Positions 35,010 to 43,495 of a stretch of DNA of 64,000 bases are shown here, piece after piece. This DNA comes from Chloroflexota bacterium (GTDB lineage: Bacteria; Chloroflexota; UBA11872). Numbering within the stretch: position 1 is the first letter of the stretch; each line of letters starts with the position of its first letter. The notes below the pieces were generated by a model. It searched no databases, was not told the origin of the DNA, and saw nothing but the letters and a program-made list of their open reading frames with translations. The DNA is taken from positions 372,001-436,000 of the forward strand of contig JAPOYR010000004.1 in NCBI GenBank assembly GCA_026706485.1, written 5' to 3'. Position numbers and translations under genes: made by a program.

Positions 35010-36059
35010 ATGGACGAAATTCAAGACCTATTCATTTCCGGGCGGCACGGCTATCACACCTTCCGCATCCCGGCGCTGGCGGTCTCCACCGCCGGCACCG
35101 TGCTGGCTTTTGCCGAGGGTCGCCGCAACAATCGCTACGACACCGGCGACATCGACACCGTCCTCCGCCGGCGCGAGCGCGGCGCCGACGATTTCGATGA
35201 GATGCGTGTTGTCGTTCCGGGCGGCGGCGACGTGGCCGGCAACCCGGCCCCCGTGGTGGACCGCGACACCGGGCGCATCACGCTGCTCTTCTGCCGCAAT
35301 CCCCATGACGGCCCCGAGGACCTCGTCTGGCAGGACAAAGCCCAGCGCACCGTCTGGCAGACCCACAGCGACGACGACGGGAAAACGTGGGCATCACCCC
35401 GCGAGATCACTAGCGCGGTCAAGCGGCCCGGTTGGACGTGGTACGCCACCGGGCCCTGTCACGGCATCCAACTGCAGAGCGGACGATTTGTCATCCCGTG
35501 CGATCACGGCGTCGGCGTGCAGCACGAGCGCTATGTTGACTGGTGCCGCTCCCACCTGCTGCTCAGTGACGACGGAGGCGCGACCTGGCGCATCGGCGCG
35601 ACCACCGGCGACGGCACCAACGAGTGCGTGGTCGTGGAGCTCGACGACGGCAGCCTCTATCTCAACCGGCGCTGCGACCGGCGTGACGAGCAGCCGCTCT
35701 ACCGCCGGCGCTACGCGCGCAGCGTGGACGGCGGCGAGTCGTTCGCCGAGGATGACTGGCACCACGACCTCATCGACCCCCATTGCCAGGCCTCGGCCGT
35801 GCGCGCGGGCGGTCCCGGCGCGCCGCTCGTCTTCGCCAACGCCGCCAGCGAGGCCCGCGAGCGGCTCACCGTGCGGCGCAGCGACGACGGGGGACGCACC
35901 TGGTCGAGCGGGCTCGTCGTGCATCCCGGACCCTCCGCCTATTCCGACCTGTGCGACTTGGGCGACGGCGCCGTGGGGCTGATCTACGAGTCTGGCGACG
36001 AAATGACCTACGAGCGCCTCCGCTGGACGCGACTCAACGTTGACGACTTAGGCGGCTAA
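35010..36059 (+). CDS. Exo-alpha-sialidase (neuraminidase), GH33-like
   Basis: A 349-residue six-bladed propeller. The N-terminal YHTFRIPAL is the FRIP arginine motif of true sialidases. Four Asp boxes are present (SDDDGKTWAS, SDDGGATWRI, SVDGGESFAE, SDDGGRTWSS), and the C-terminal LIYESGDEMTYERLRW supplies the Tyr/Glu region. By family it removes terminal sialic acid, but other sugars are possible. There is no signal peptide. ATG 35010 (GAGGCGG upstream) is preferred; GTG 34992 is the alternative. The stop codon overlaps that of the convergent dehydrogenase gene. Confidence 0.85.
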   Translation: MDEIQDLFISGRHGYHTFRIPALAVSTAGTVLAFAEGRRNNRYDTGDIDTVLRRRERGADDFDEMRVVVPGGGDVAGNPAPVVDRDTGRITLLFCRNPHDGPEDLVWQDKAQRTVWQTHSDDDGKTWASPREITSAVKRPGWTWYATGPCHGIQLQSGRFVIPCDHGVGVQHERYVDWCRSHLLLSDDGGATWRIGATTGDGTNECVVVELDDGSLYLNRRCDRRDEQPLYRRRYARSVDGGESFAEDDWHHDLIDPHCQASAVRAGGPGAPLVFANAASEARERLTVRRSDDGGRTWSSGLVVHPGPSAYSDLCDLGDGAVGLIYESGDEMTYERLRWTRLNVDDLGG

Positions 36060-37153
36060 CCGCCCGGAATGTAGAGCGTCCGGTCGGCCACGGGCAGGGA
36101 CACCCGCGCGCCCCCGTTGAGGTGCGAGTGGGCGATGCCAAACTGCGCTTCGACCGACTGCATCGTGACGTCAATGTTCCCAGTCGTGCGCTCGCCGGTC
36201 TCCAGTTCCCGGATGATGCTGCGGATTGTGAGCACCGCGGGGCTCTCGGCGATCCCTCGAATCGTGCGCTCCCGAACGTCGGCGTACTCGCCCCTGATCA
36301 GGCGCACCGAGGAGTAATCTCCGTTATCCCACACCACGGCCCGTCCCTCATCGCCGTGCACCTCGATGTCCCACTGGCCCCGGCGGGGGATGAAATATCC
36401 TTCCGCGCCGGTCGCGTACCCGACCCGGAAGAACCCCACCATCGGGTCGGCAATTTCCTCGCCCGCCACCGGGACATACCGATGTCCCGCCGGATCGTAG
36501 CTGGGCGGCGGACGCCGCGGCTCGGGGTCGAAGGGATCGCCGGGATCGATCAGGCGGCCTTCCACCCATATGGGCTGCGGGTCGCCCAGGAGCATCGAGG
36601 CCGTATCCAGCGTGTGTGGGTGGTGTTTGATGATGTCCGTGTAGCCGTAGACGACGGCAAATTGGGGCGCACCGACCTCACCGGCGGCGATGGCATCCCG
36701 CATGGACGTATACACCAAGTCATGCCGCCGCATCGCCCCCCAGTTGAACGCCACGCCGTTGGCCGTGCAGGCGCGGTGGATGCGGTCGGCCTCGGCCAGT
36801 GAGGCGCACAGCCCCTTCTCGCTGTAGATGCCCCGCACGCCGTGCTCGGCGGCATAGATCAGCGGCTCGGCGCGGGCGAACGAGGGCGTCGTCACGCTCA
36901 CGATGTCCAGCCGCTCGGTGTCGATCATCTCCCGGTAGTCGAGGTAGGTGTTCGTCACGCCGAAGCGCTCGCTGAAGCGCCGCAGCCGTTCCGCCCCGCG
37001 GTTGGCCACGGCCACCACTTCGGTCTCCTCGATCGCCTCGTAGGCGCTGAAGTGCCCGTAGGGTTTTCGGCGGTCGCCCACCGGCAGCTCGTCTTCGATC
37101 AGTCCGCCGCTGCGGCCCGTCCCAATGATCCCGACGCGATATTTCGCAGGCAT
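36056..37153 (-). CDS. Gfo/Idh/MocA family NAD(P)-dependent oxidoreductase
   Basis: A 365-residue oxidoreductase. The N-terminal Rossmann domain has GIIGTGRSGGLIE, VVAVANRG and DIVSVTTPSF; the family Lys region reads YSEKGLCASLAEADRI (EK..LA), and the C-terminal beta-domain follows from about 125. Such enzymes oxidise sugars, inositols or N-acetylated sugars. It lies between sialidase and aldo/keto reductase genes, so a sugar-catabolic role is inferred. ATG 37153 begins the Rossmann domain; the frame is open upstream without likeness. It is divergent from the aldo/keto reductase. Confidence 0.87.
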   Translation of the reverse strand: MPAKYRVGIIGTGRSGGLIEDELPVGDRRKPYGHFSAYEAIEETEVVAVANRGAERLRRFSERFGVTNTYLDYREMIDTERLDIVSVTTPSFARAEPLIYAAEHGVRGIYSEKGLCASLAEADRIHRACTANGVAFNWGAMRRHDLVYTSMRDAIAAGEVGAPQFAVVYGYTDIIKHHPHTLDTASMLLGDPQPIWVEGRLIDPGDPFDPEPRRPPPSYDPAGHRYVPVAGEEIADPMVGFFRVGYATGAEGYFIPRRGQWDIEVHGDEGRAVVWDNGDYSSVRLIRGEYADVRERTIRGIAESPAVLTIRSIIRELETGERTTGNIDVTMQSVEAQFGIAHSHLNGGARVSLPVADRTLYIPGG

Positions 37154-37283
37154 GATGTTCACTCGCTCTTCAGGGCCGTCGCCCCGGCTGCTGTACCCAT
37201 GATGCCCGCACCGGGCGATCGTGTGGGCGGCGTTCCTATACTTGCCGACCATACGGGCCAGTTGCCGCTGCTTGGAGACGCCC

Positions 37284-38234
37284 ATGGACTACCGGCGGCT
37301 CGGACGATCCGGGTTGGAAGTCTCGCTCGTGGGCGTCGGCTGCAATCAGTTCGGCGGCCGGTGCGATCGCAAGCAAACGCGCGCCGTGGTCCACGCCGCG
37401 CTGGATGTCGGTATCACGCTGTTCGACACGAGCAACAGCTACGGGCAGAACGGTCGCTCGGAGAAGTTTCTGGGCGCCGCCCTCAAGGGTTGTCGCGACG
37501 ACGCGGTCATCGCCACCAAGTTCGCCTCGCCCATGGGCGACGGTCCCATGCAGGTCGGCGGCTCGCGTCGCCACGTCCTGCAGGCCGTCGAGGACAGCCT
37601 GCGCCGGTTGCGCACCGACTACATCGACCTCTATCAAATGCACCGGCCCGACCCGAACACGCCCATCGAGGAGACGCTGTCCGCGCTCGATCTGCTCGTC
37701 CGCCAGGGCAAGGTGCGCTACATCGGGCATTCCAACTTTGCCGGCTGGCAGATTGCCGCCGCCGCGGCCGCCGCCGAGCGGGCCAACGTCACCCCGTTCC
37801 TCTCGGCGCAGAATCACTACAGCCTCCTCGACCGAAGCGTCGAGGCCGAAGTCATCCCCGCCTGCGAGGCCTTTGGCTTGTCCCTGCTGCCCTATTTCCC
37901 GCTCGCGAGCGGGCTGCTCAGCGGGAAGTACCGCCCCGGAGAAGCTGCGCCCGCCGACACGCGGCTCGCCGAAGGCTCCCAGGCCGATCGCTGGCGAACG
38001 CCGACCAACGTCGCCAAGACCGAGCGCTTGCGCGCCGTGGCCGAAGCCAGTTGCCATAGCCTGCTTGAGCTGGCCATGAGCTGGCTCGCTCGCCAACCGG
38101 TCATCGCCTCCGTGATCGCCGGCGCCTCGCGGCCCGAGCACGTCCGGCAGAACGTGGAAACCGTCGGCTGGGCGATGAGTCCGGATGAGCTCGACGCCAT
38201 CGAAGCGGCGGTGAGTGACTCGCCCGACGGCTGA
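37284..38234 (+). CDS. Aldo/keto reductase
   Basis: A 316-residue (alpha/beta)8 NADPH-dependent reductase. The catalytic tetrad is visible: Asp and Tyr in FDTSNSYGQNGRSE, Lys in IATKFASP, and His in YQMHRPDPNTP. The C-terminal cofactor-binding segment VIAGASRPEHVRQN is present. The substrate is unknown; the context is sugar or secondary-metabolite catabolism. ATG 37284 with GGAG upstream (37274-37277) is the start. The next gene (phytanoyl-CoA dioxygenase-like) follows by 44 bases. Confidence 0.9.
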   Translation: MDYRRLGRSGLEVSLVGVGCNQFGGRCDRKQTRAVVHAALDVGITLFDTSNSYGQNGRSEKFLGAALKGCRDDAVIATKFASPMGDGPMQVGGSRRHVLQAVEDSLRRLRTDYIDLYQMHRPDPNTPIEETLSALDLLVRQGKVRYIGHSNFAGWQIAAAAAAAERANVTPFLSAQNHYSLLDRSVEAEVIPACEAFGLSLLPYFPLASGLLSGKYRPGEAAPADTRLAEGSQADRWRTPTNVAKTERLRAVAEASCHSLLELAMSWLARQPVIASVIAGASRPEHVRQNVETVGWAMSPDELDAIEAAVSDSPDG

Positions 38235-38278
38235 GGACGGATCGACTCCGATGCAGCGCAAGACTGAGTGAGCCGCCC

Positions 38279-39079
38279 GTGACCACCGACAGCCCAATGA
38301 TCCCGACCCCCGACGAGATCTACGCGTTTCAGACCAGTGGCTATTTGGTGCTGCCGGGTTTCCTTGCCCCCGACCACGTCGCCCTGCTCACCGAGCGGCT
38401 CGAACGGGTCATGGAACGCCGCCGCCATCAGGCCGAAGCCGGCACGCCGACCAATGGGATGACCGACGTCGAGGGACCGAACACGCGCATCTTTCACATC
38501 CTCGAGGACGACCCGGCGCTGCTGGACCTTATCGACTATGGCCCCCTCATGCCCTACGTCCATGCCTTCCTCATCCGCAATCCGCATTTCCACGCCTCGG
38601 ACGCCATCTGGGAGGTTGGGGCCTCGGGCCGCCCGCCCCAGTGGCACCCCGACGGCGGCTACCTGCGTGTGCTCGGGCGGCCCACGCCGTTGATGCAGCT
38701 CAAGGTGGGCTACTACCTGTCGGACATGCGCGAGCCCGGACGGGGCAACCTCACCCTCGTGCCCGGCTCCCATCGCAGCGCCGCCGAGCCGTCGTCCGAG
38801 CAGCAGGCGGGCTACGACACCATGCCCGGCGCCATCCAGGTTTGCGGCCCGCCGGGGACGGCGTTCATGTTCCACAACGCCGTCTGGCACACGCGCGGAC
38901 CCAGCACCGATCCCAACGCGTCGCGCATCATGCTCTACTACGCCTACGAGCACGGCTTCATGGTCGGCAACCCCGAGCACTGGAGCTACTCCAAGGCCTT
39001 CTACGCCGGCCTGCCGCCAGAGCGCCGCGCGCTGTTCCACGGCTTCGTCTTCGACCCGCCGGAGCGCCGCTGGTCCTGA
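38279..39079 (+). CDS. Phytanoyl-CoA dioxygenase (PhyH) family protein
   Basis: A 266-residue Fe(II)/2-oxoglutarate oxygenase. The iron ligands are seen as His-x-Asp in QWHPDGGYLRV and the distal His in FHNAVWHTRGPS, followed by Arg in ASRIMLYYAYEH for 2-oxoglutarate. PhyH homologues act on many hydrophobic or small substrates, not only phytanoyl-CoA, so the substrate is open. GTG 38279 is the likely start, with ATG 38297 as an alternative. It follows the aldo/keto reductase and may share its transcript. Confidence 0.87.
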   Translation: MTTDSPMIPTPDEIYAFQTSGYLVLPGFLAPDHVALLTERLERVMERRRHQAEAGTPTNGMTDVEGPNTRIFHILEDDPALLDLIDYGPLMPYVHAFLIRNPHFHASDAIWEVGASGRPPQWHPDGGYLRVLGRPTPLMQLKVGYYLSDMREPGRGNLTLVPGSHRSAAEPSSEQQAGYDTMPGAIQVCGPPGTAFMFHNAVWHTRGPSTDPNASRIMLYYAYEHGFMVGNPEHWSYSKAFYAGLPPERRALFHGFVFDPPERRWS

Positions 39080-39225
39080 TTCGGCCCTGCCGAGCCGGCC
39101 GGCTTTGATTTGAACGCGAAATAGCCAGCGGTGTAATGTTCACGTATCAGTGCTGGGTCCCCAGGCGCTGGTTGTTCACTTGGCAGCGCCTGGCGTCGGT
39201 CCGGCAAGCCCTTGGGGGGTGCGTC

Positions 39226-41130
39226 ATGAAGCGTGGAATGCGTACAGCGGTGTCGCGGCGGCGCGTGTTGCAAGGCGCGGCTGCCGGATTGTTTGGCGCG
39301 GCCGGCGCGGCTGTCCTAGCGGCGTGCGGCGAGACGCAGGTCGTGACCAAGGAAGTGATCAAGGAAGTCCCGGTCGAGACCGTGATCACCAAGGAAGTGA
39401 TCAAAGAGGTCGAGGTCGAGCGGGTCGTGACGCAGGAAGTCATCAAGGAGGTTGTCAAGGAAGTCGTCGTCACGCCTGCGCCGGCCATGCAGCAGGAGAT
39501 GACAGGCCCCGTCAGCGGCGGCACGCTGGTCATGGGCACGGGCAACCCGGCGTCCAACGCGTGGAACCCCTACGCCCAGTGGAGCAGCAGCCACCACTTT
39601 GTCAACGACGTGGTCTGGCTGCAGCTCTGGTACGGCGATCAGTGGGGCGATGGCCGCACCCCGTCGCTGCCCGGAGGCTGGGGCCCCGGGGTGGCCAACT
39701 CGTGGGATGAGGTCGAGGGCGGGCGCGTCTACGACTTTCACATCAACCCCGATGTCAAGTGGCATGACGGCGTGCCCGTCACCGCCGACGACGTCACCTG
39801 GGGCTTCCACATGGCCATCCACCCGGCCTATGGCGCCAAGTTCGGCGACATCACCTACATCGACATCGAGGGTGCGCAGGCCTGGGCGGAAAACCCCACC
39901 GACAACGTCGAGGACGCGGGCGGTGTGGTCAAGATCGACGAGATGACCGTGCGGGTCTCGCTGCGGCGGCCCGACCCCGGCTGGTGGGGGCGACCGCTCA
40001 AGGACCGCTCCATTCACCTGCCGCCGTACCCGAAGCACATCTACGAGAACATCGCGCCCGAGGACGCGTTCGAGGGCACGGAGTACGCCTCCAAGCCGAT
40101 CGCCAACGGGCCGATGAAGGCCGTGCGCTTCGTCGAGGGGCAGTTCTTCGAAATGGAGTCCTTCTCCGACTTCGCCTACGGCGCGCCGTACGTTGACGGC
40201 AAGATCATTCGCTACGGCGACCGCGACGCCATCGACGCGGCCTCCGAGGCCGGAGAGATGGACTACATCCGCGCCGGCAGCGTGGAGTCGTTCCAGCGCC
40301 TCGGGCAGCTTGCGCACCTGCAAGGCCTGCCGCAGCGCTCGCCGTTCGGTGCCAATCTGTTCCTCAACTGGGACGCCGAGATCTTCGCCAACACCGACAT
40401 CTCGTTGCTGACCGAGGCGATGATTCTCGCCATCGACCGCGAGACCGTCATCGAGACCCTCGACGGCGGAACGCGGTTCCTCACCAACTACTGCTTCGCG
40501 CACGTCGGGCTGATCGCCGACCCGCCGCCGGGCACCTACCGCGAGTTGACCTACAACCCGGACGAGGCCCGCGAGCTCATCGCCGAATCTGGTTTCGACA
40601 CCAGTCAGGCGATCAGGTTCATCAAGTGGGGCAACCCCGGGCCGCGCGATGTGGCGCTCCAGCAGTACTGGGCGGACGTGGGGCTCAACGTCGAGTTCTT
40701 CAAGATCGACGTCTCGGCGGTCGTCGAGGAGCTCTACCAGAAGCGCTCGCACGACATGGTCATCGCCAACATGGGCGGCTTCAACACGCTCAATGACGGC
40801 TGGCAGCGGGTGAAGTGCGGCTGGGTCTATGACGACGGCGGCTTCAACCACTCGAACATCTGCGACCCCGAGTTGGACGCGCTGTACGAGAAGGCCAACG
40901 AGGCCACCGACACCGCCACCTTGCAGGAGCGTTGGTACGAGATTGCGGCCTACATCCACGGACGGGGCACGATGGTCGTTGGCCCCATGTCGTACGGATC
41001 GGTGCGCAACATCTATCACCGCCGCGTGCAGGGACCGCTCTGGCAGCACACCTACACGCAGCCGGTGCGGTCATTGGTCGAGAAGGTGTGGATCGACCCG
41101 CGCTGGGACGGCACGGACTTCAGCGGGTAG
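39226..41130 (+). CDS. ABC-type peptide/oligosaccharide-binding lipoprotein (SBP family 5), Tat-type
   Basis: A 634-residue extracellular solute-binding protein. The N-terminus carries a twin-arginine motif (SRRRVLQG) and a lipobox LAACG (Cys34), so it is exported folded and lipid-anchored. Residues 39-82 are a tandem linker of units such as VVTKEVIKEVPVE. From about 90 on is the family-5 substrate-binding domain (FHINPDVKWHDGVPVTADDV, YNPDEARELIAESGF, GCDPELDALYEKA-type end). It probably binds oligopeptides or oligosaccharides for the permeases on the opposite strand. ATG 39226 has GGGGGG at 39214-39219 upstream. A strong terminator follows at 41172. Confidence 0.9.
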   Translation: MKRGMRTAVSRRRVLQGAAAGLFGAAGAAVLAACGETQVVTKEVIKEVPVETVITKEVIKEVEVERVVTQEVIKEVVKEVVVTPAPAMQQEMTGPVSGGTLVMGTGNPASNAWNPYAQWSSSHHFVNDVVWLQLWYGDQWGDGRTPSLPGGWGPGVANSWDEVEGGRVYDFHINPDVKWHDGVPVTADDVTWGFHMAIHPAYGAKFGDITYIDIEGAQAWAENPTDNVEDAGGVVKIDEMTVRVSLRRPDPGWWGRPLKDRSIHLPPYPKHIYENIAPEDAFEGTEYASKPIANGPMKAVRFVEGQFFEMESFSDFAYGAPYVDGKIIRYGDRDAIDAASEAGEMDYIRAGSVESFQRLGQLAHLQGLPQRSPFGANLFLNWDAEIFANTDISLLTEAMILAIDRETVIETLDGGTRFLTNYCFAHVGLIADPPPGTYRELTYNPDEARELIAESGFDTSQAIRFIKWGNPGPRDVALQQYWADVGLNVEFFKIDVSAVVEELYQKRSHDMVIANMGGFNTLNDGWQRVKCGWVYDDGGFNHSNICDPELDALYEKANEATDTATLQERWYEIAAYIHGRGTMVVGPMSYGSVRNIYHRRVQGPLWQHTYTQPVRSLVEKVWIDPRWDGTDFSG

Positions 41131-41171
41131 TCCATGGATCGAGCCGGCCGCGGGCCGGCTCGACGCCCATT

Positions 41172-41215
41172 CACCGGGGCGGCGGGGAGCAATCCCCGTC
41201 GCCCCGGTGGCTTTT
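41172..41215 (+). terminator. Rho-independent terminator after the solute-binding protein gene
   Basis: CACCGGGGCGGCGGGGA pairs with TCCCCGTCGCCCCGGTG (one G-T pair) around the loop GCAA-type, followed by CTTTT. The stem is about 17 base pairs, GC-rich, and lies 42 bases after the stop codon. Confidence 0.85.
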
Positions 41216-41296
41216 GGACTGAGGCTCCGATGGCCCTTGTAACCCCGGTGGCCCAGGCTGCGTGCAGCCTGGGAGCTTCAACCGCAGCCGGTCGGG

Positions 41297-41336
41297 TCCC
41301 CTCTCCCCACGGTGGGAGAGGGTTAGGGTGAGGGGG
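41297..41336. repeat. Inverted repeat CCCTCTCCCCAC/GTGGGAGAGGG with GGGTTAGGGTGAGGGG tail
   Basis: The arms CCCTCTCCCCAC and GTGGGAGAGGG form a stable hairpin followed by TTAGGGTGAGGGGG. This type of repeat is widely dispersed in many bacterial genomes. It lies in the gap between the solute-binding gene and the permeases (41131-41403), which otherwise holds only the terminator above. Confidence 0.7.
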
Positions 41337-41403
41337 TCGGCCGATCCCACGCTGCTCGCAGCGCGGGCTGCCGGACACCTGCCTTGTTGAGGAAGCGCCT
41401 TCG

Positions 41404-42378
41404 CTAGTTCCCCGACCCGCTGCCCCGCACGTCAAAGGCGTCGCGCAGTCCGTCCCCAACGAAATAGATCGCCAGCACGGCCAGGACAATCGAGAGCCCC
41501 GGGGACAGCCACAGGGCCGGCGCGGCGTCGATGAACGCGATCCCACGGGCGTTGCTGATCATGGTTCCCCAGCTTGCCGCCGGCTCCGAAATGCCGAGAC
41601 CCAGGAAGCTCAGCCCGGCCTCGGCAAGAATCGCCCCGGCGACCCCCAGCGTGACCGCCACCGACACCGGACCGACGACGTTGGGCAGCACATGTCGCCG
41701 GATGATGTGCCGCAGGCTGCCCCCAAGCGCCTGTGACGCGATGACGTAGTCCAGCTCGCGCTGGACCAAGATCTGACCGCGAATGAGACGCGCGAGTCCA
41801 GGCCAGCCGAAGATCCCAATGATCACCATCACGTTGATGATGCTCGGGCCGAGAATGCCGGCCATGATGACGATGAGAATGAACGATGGAAAGGTCATGA
41901 TGAGATCGGTGAAGCGCATGAGGACGTTGTCGACGCGACCGCCCGCCAATCCCGCCGAAGCTCCAATGGCAAACGCAATCGCCAGGTAGATCGACACCGC
42001 CACGACGCCCACCGAGAGCGAGACACGGGATCCGTAGACGACCCGACTGAAGGTATCGCGACCGGACCGGTCGGTCCCCAGCCAGTTCAACGAGTCCGGC
42101 GGGGCCAGCAGCTTGTGCAGGTGGTTGCGCGTCGGATCGTAGGGGGCCACGAAGTCCGCGAAAATCGCAATCAAGACCATATTGAAGAGAATGGCGAGCC
42201 CGAGCACGGCCAGCTTGTGCGACATGAAGCGCCGCCGCGCCCGAGTCCAGGGCGAAAGCTCGGGCGGAAGGTCGAGGATCTCGACCGCTTCCAGGCGTCG
42301 ATGCGCGGTCGCGGCGGCCGCGCCGCCCTCCGCCTCGGATGGTGGCGGGCGATCGTTCGGTGGATTCTCCGTTGACAC
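41404..42378 (-). CDS. ABC transporter permease, DppC/OppC type
   Basis: A 324-residue inner-membrane permease with about six helices after a 40-residue proline-rich cytoplasmic N-terminus. The N-terminal OppC_N segment (RRFMSHKLAVLGLAILFN), DRSGRDTFSRVVYGSRVSL, and the EAA loop QALGGSLRHIIRRHVLPN, which contacts the ATPase, are all visible. GTG 42378 is the start. It is downstream of the DppB-type gene with 11 bases between them. No ATP-binding subunit gene is in the cluster; it probably uses the solute-binding protein encoded convergently at 39226. Confidence 0.92.
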   Translation of the reverse strand: MSTENPPNDRPPPSEAEGGAAAATAHRRLEAVEILDLPPELSPWTRARRRFMSHKLAVLGLAILFNMVLIAIFADFVAPYDPTRNHLHKLLAPPDSLNWLGTDRSGRDTFSRVVYGSRVSLSVGVVAVSIYLAIAFAIGASAGLAGGRVDNVLMRFTDLIMTFPSFILIVIMAGILGPSIINVMVIIGIFGWPGLARLIRGQILVQRELDYVIASQALGGSLRHIIRRHVLPNVVGPVSVAVTLGVAGAILAEAGLSFLGLGISEPAASWGTMISNARGIAFIDAAPALWLSPGLSIVLAVLAIYFVGDGLRDAFDVRGSGSGN

Positions 42379-42389
42379 GTGCCTTGGCC

Positions 42390-43352
42390 TTACGAGTGGC
42401 GCACGCGCGGATCGACCCAGGCGTAGGCCACGTCCGTGAGCAGGTTGGCGGCGAGGACCGCCGTGGCGCCCATCAGCAACACGGCCATCTGCACCGGATA
42501 GTCACGCTGCAGCAGCGACGTGTAGGCCAGCGAGCCCACGCCGGGCCACGAGAAGATGGTCTCGATGATGAGCGCGCCGCCGATGAGCGCGGGCAACGAA
42601 AGCCCCAAAACCGTGACCAGCGGCACCAGCGCGTTGCGAAAGACGTGCTTCCAGAGGACGAGCGTCTCGCTCAGCCCTTTGGCCCGCGCGGTCAGCACGT
42701 ACTCCGCGGAAAGCGTATCGAGCATCGACGCTCGCGTGTAGCGCATGTACACCGCGATGTCCTGCAGCATCAGGGCCGAGATCGGCAGGATCGCGTGACG
42801 GATGACATCCCCCACCTGGGGATCCCGACCGGCGGTCCACATGCCGAAGACGGGCAGCCAGCCCAACCACACCGCGAAGATCAACATGCCGGAGAGAGCA
42901 AAGAAGAACTGAGGAATTGAGATCATGAAGAATGAGACGACGGATAGGGAATAGTCGATGATCGAGTATTGCCTGAGTGCGGAAAGCACGCCGAATACCA
43001 CCCCAATTGAAACGGCAAGTGCGAGCGCGGTTCCCATCAAGCTAATGGTCACCGGTAGTTTTTCGATAATCATCTCAATCACGGGGCGCTTTGTCTGATA
43101 TGAGTACCCTAGATTCCCGGTCAACGCCTCTTTGAGCCAGATCGCGTAGCGCACCGGTCCCGGCCGGTCGAGACCAAGTCGGCGCCTCAACTCTTCGACG
43201 TCGCGCACGGAGATTGAGAGCTGATCCTCTGGGTTGAGGAGCGCGGTCAAGGGGTCTCCCGGCGCCATATTAATGATGAGGAACGTGATGACAGAAATCC
43301 CAAATAACAATGGGATAGATATCAATACTCGCCGGGTGATGTATTGCGTCAT
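42390..43352 (-). CDS. ABC transporter permease, DppB/OppB type
   Basis: A 320-residue permease with six helices. Family features include the N-terminal MTQYITRRVLISIPLLFGI, FLIINMAPGDP, the large periplasmic loop after helix one, and the EAA loop ARAKGLSETLVLWKHVFRN. It forms a heterodimer with the downstream DppC-type permease. The sequence around its 5' end (43000-43350) has more A/T than its neighbours. It is divergent from the pentapeptide-repeat gene. Confidence 0.92.
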   Translation of the reverse strand: MTQYITRRVLISIPLLFGISVITFLIINMAPGDPLTALLNPEDQLSISVRDVEELRRRLGLDRPGPVRYAIWLKEALTGNLGYSYQTKRPVIEMIIEKLPVTISLMGTALALAVSIGVVFGVLSALRQYSIIDYSLSVVSFFMISIPQFFFALSGMLIFAVWLGWLPVFGMWTAGRDPQVGDVIRHAILPISALMLQDIAVYMRYTRASMLDTLSAEYVLTARAKGLSETLVLWKHVFRNALVPLVTVLGLSLPALIGGALIIETIFSWPGVGSLAYTSLLQRDYPVQMAVLLMGATAVLAANLLTDVAYAWVDPRVRHS

Positions 43353-43495
43353 CGCGGCAATCCCACGGGCTGACGCATGCCTGGCCTGCCATCGCGGCGC
43401 CGGATGGCCAGCACAGTCATGCTACGTGGCGCATACTCGCTCCGCAACTTGCAGCGGGGCGCGCCGACGAAACGCTCTTGCGAGTGGCCAATCTC

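Noticed and set aside
39340-39475. Repetitive segment at the start of the solute-binding protein, considered as a CRISPR or minisatellite
   Set aside because: Units are in frame, encode KEV-type linkers and have no spacers, so it is a coding repeat.
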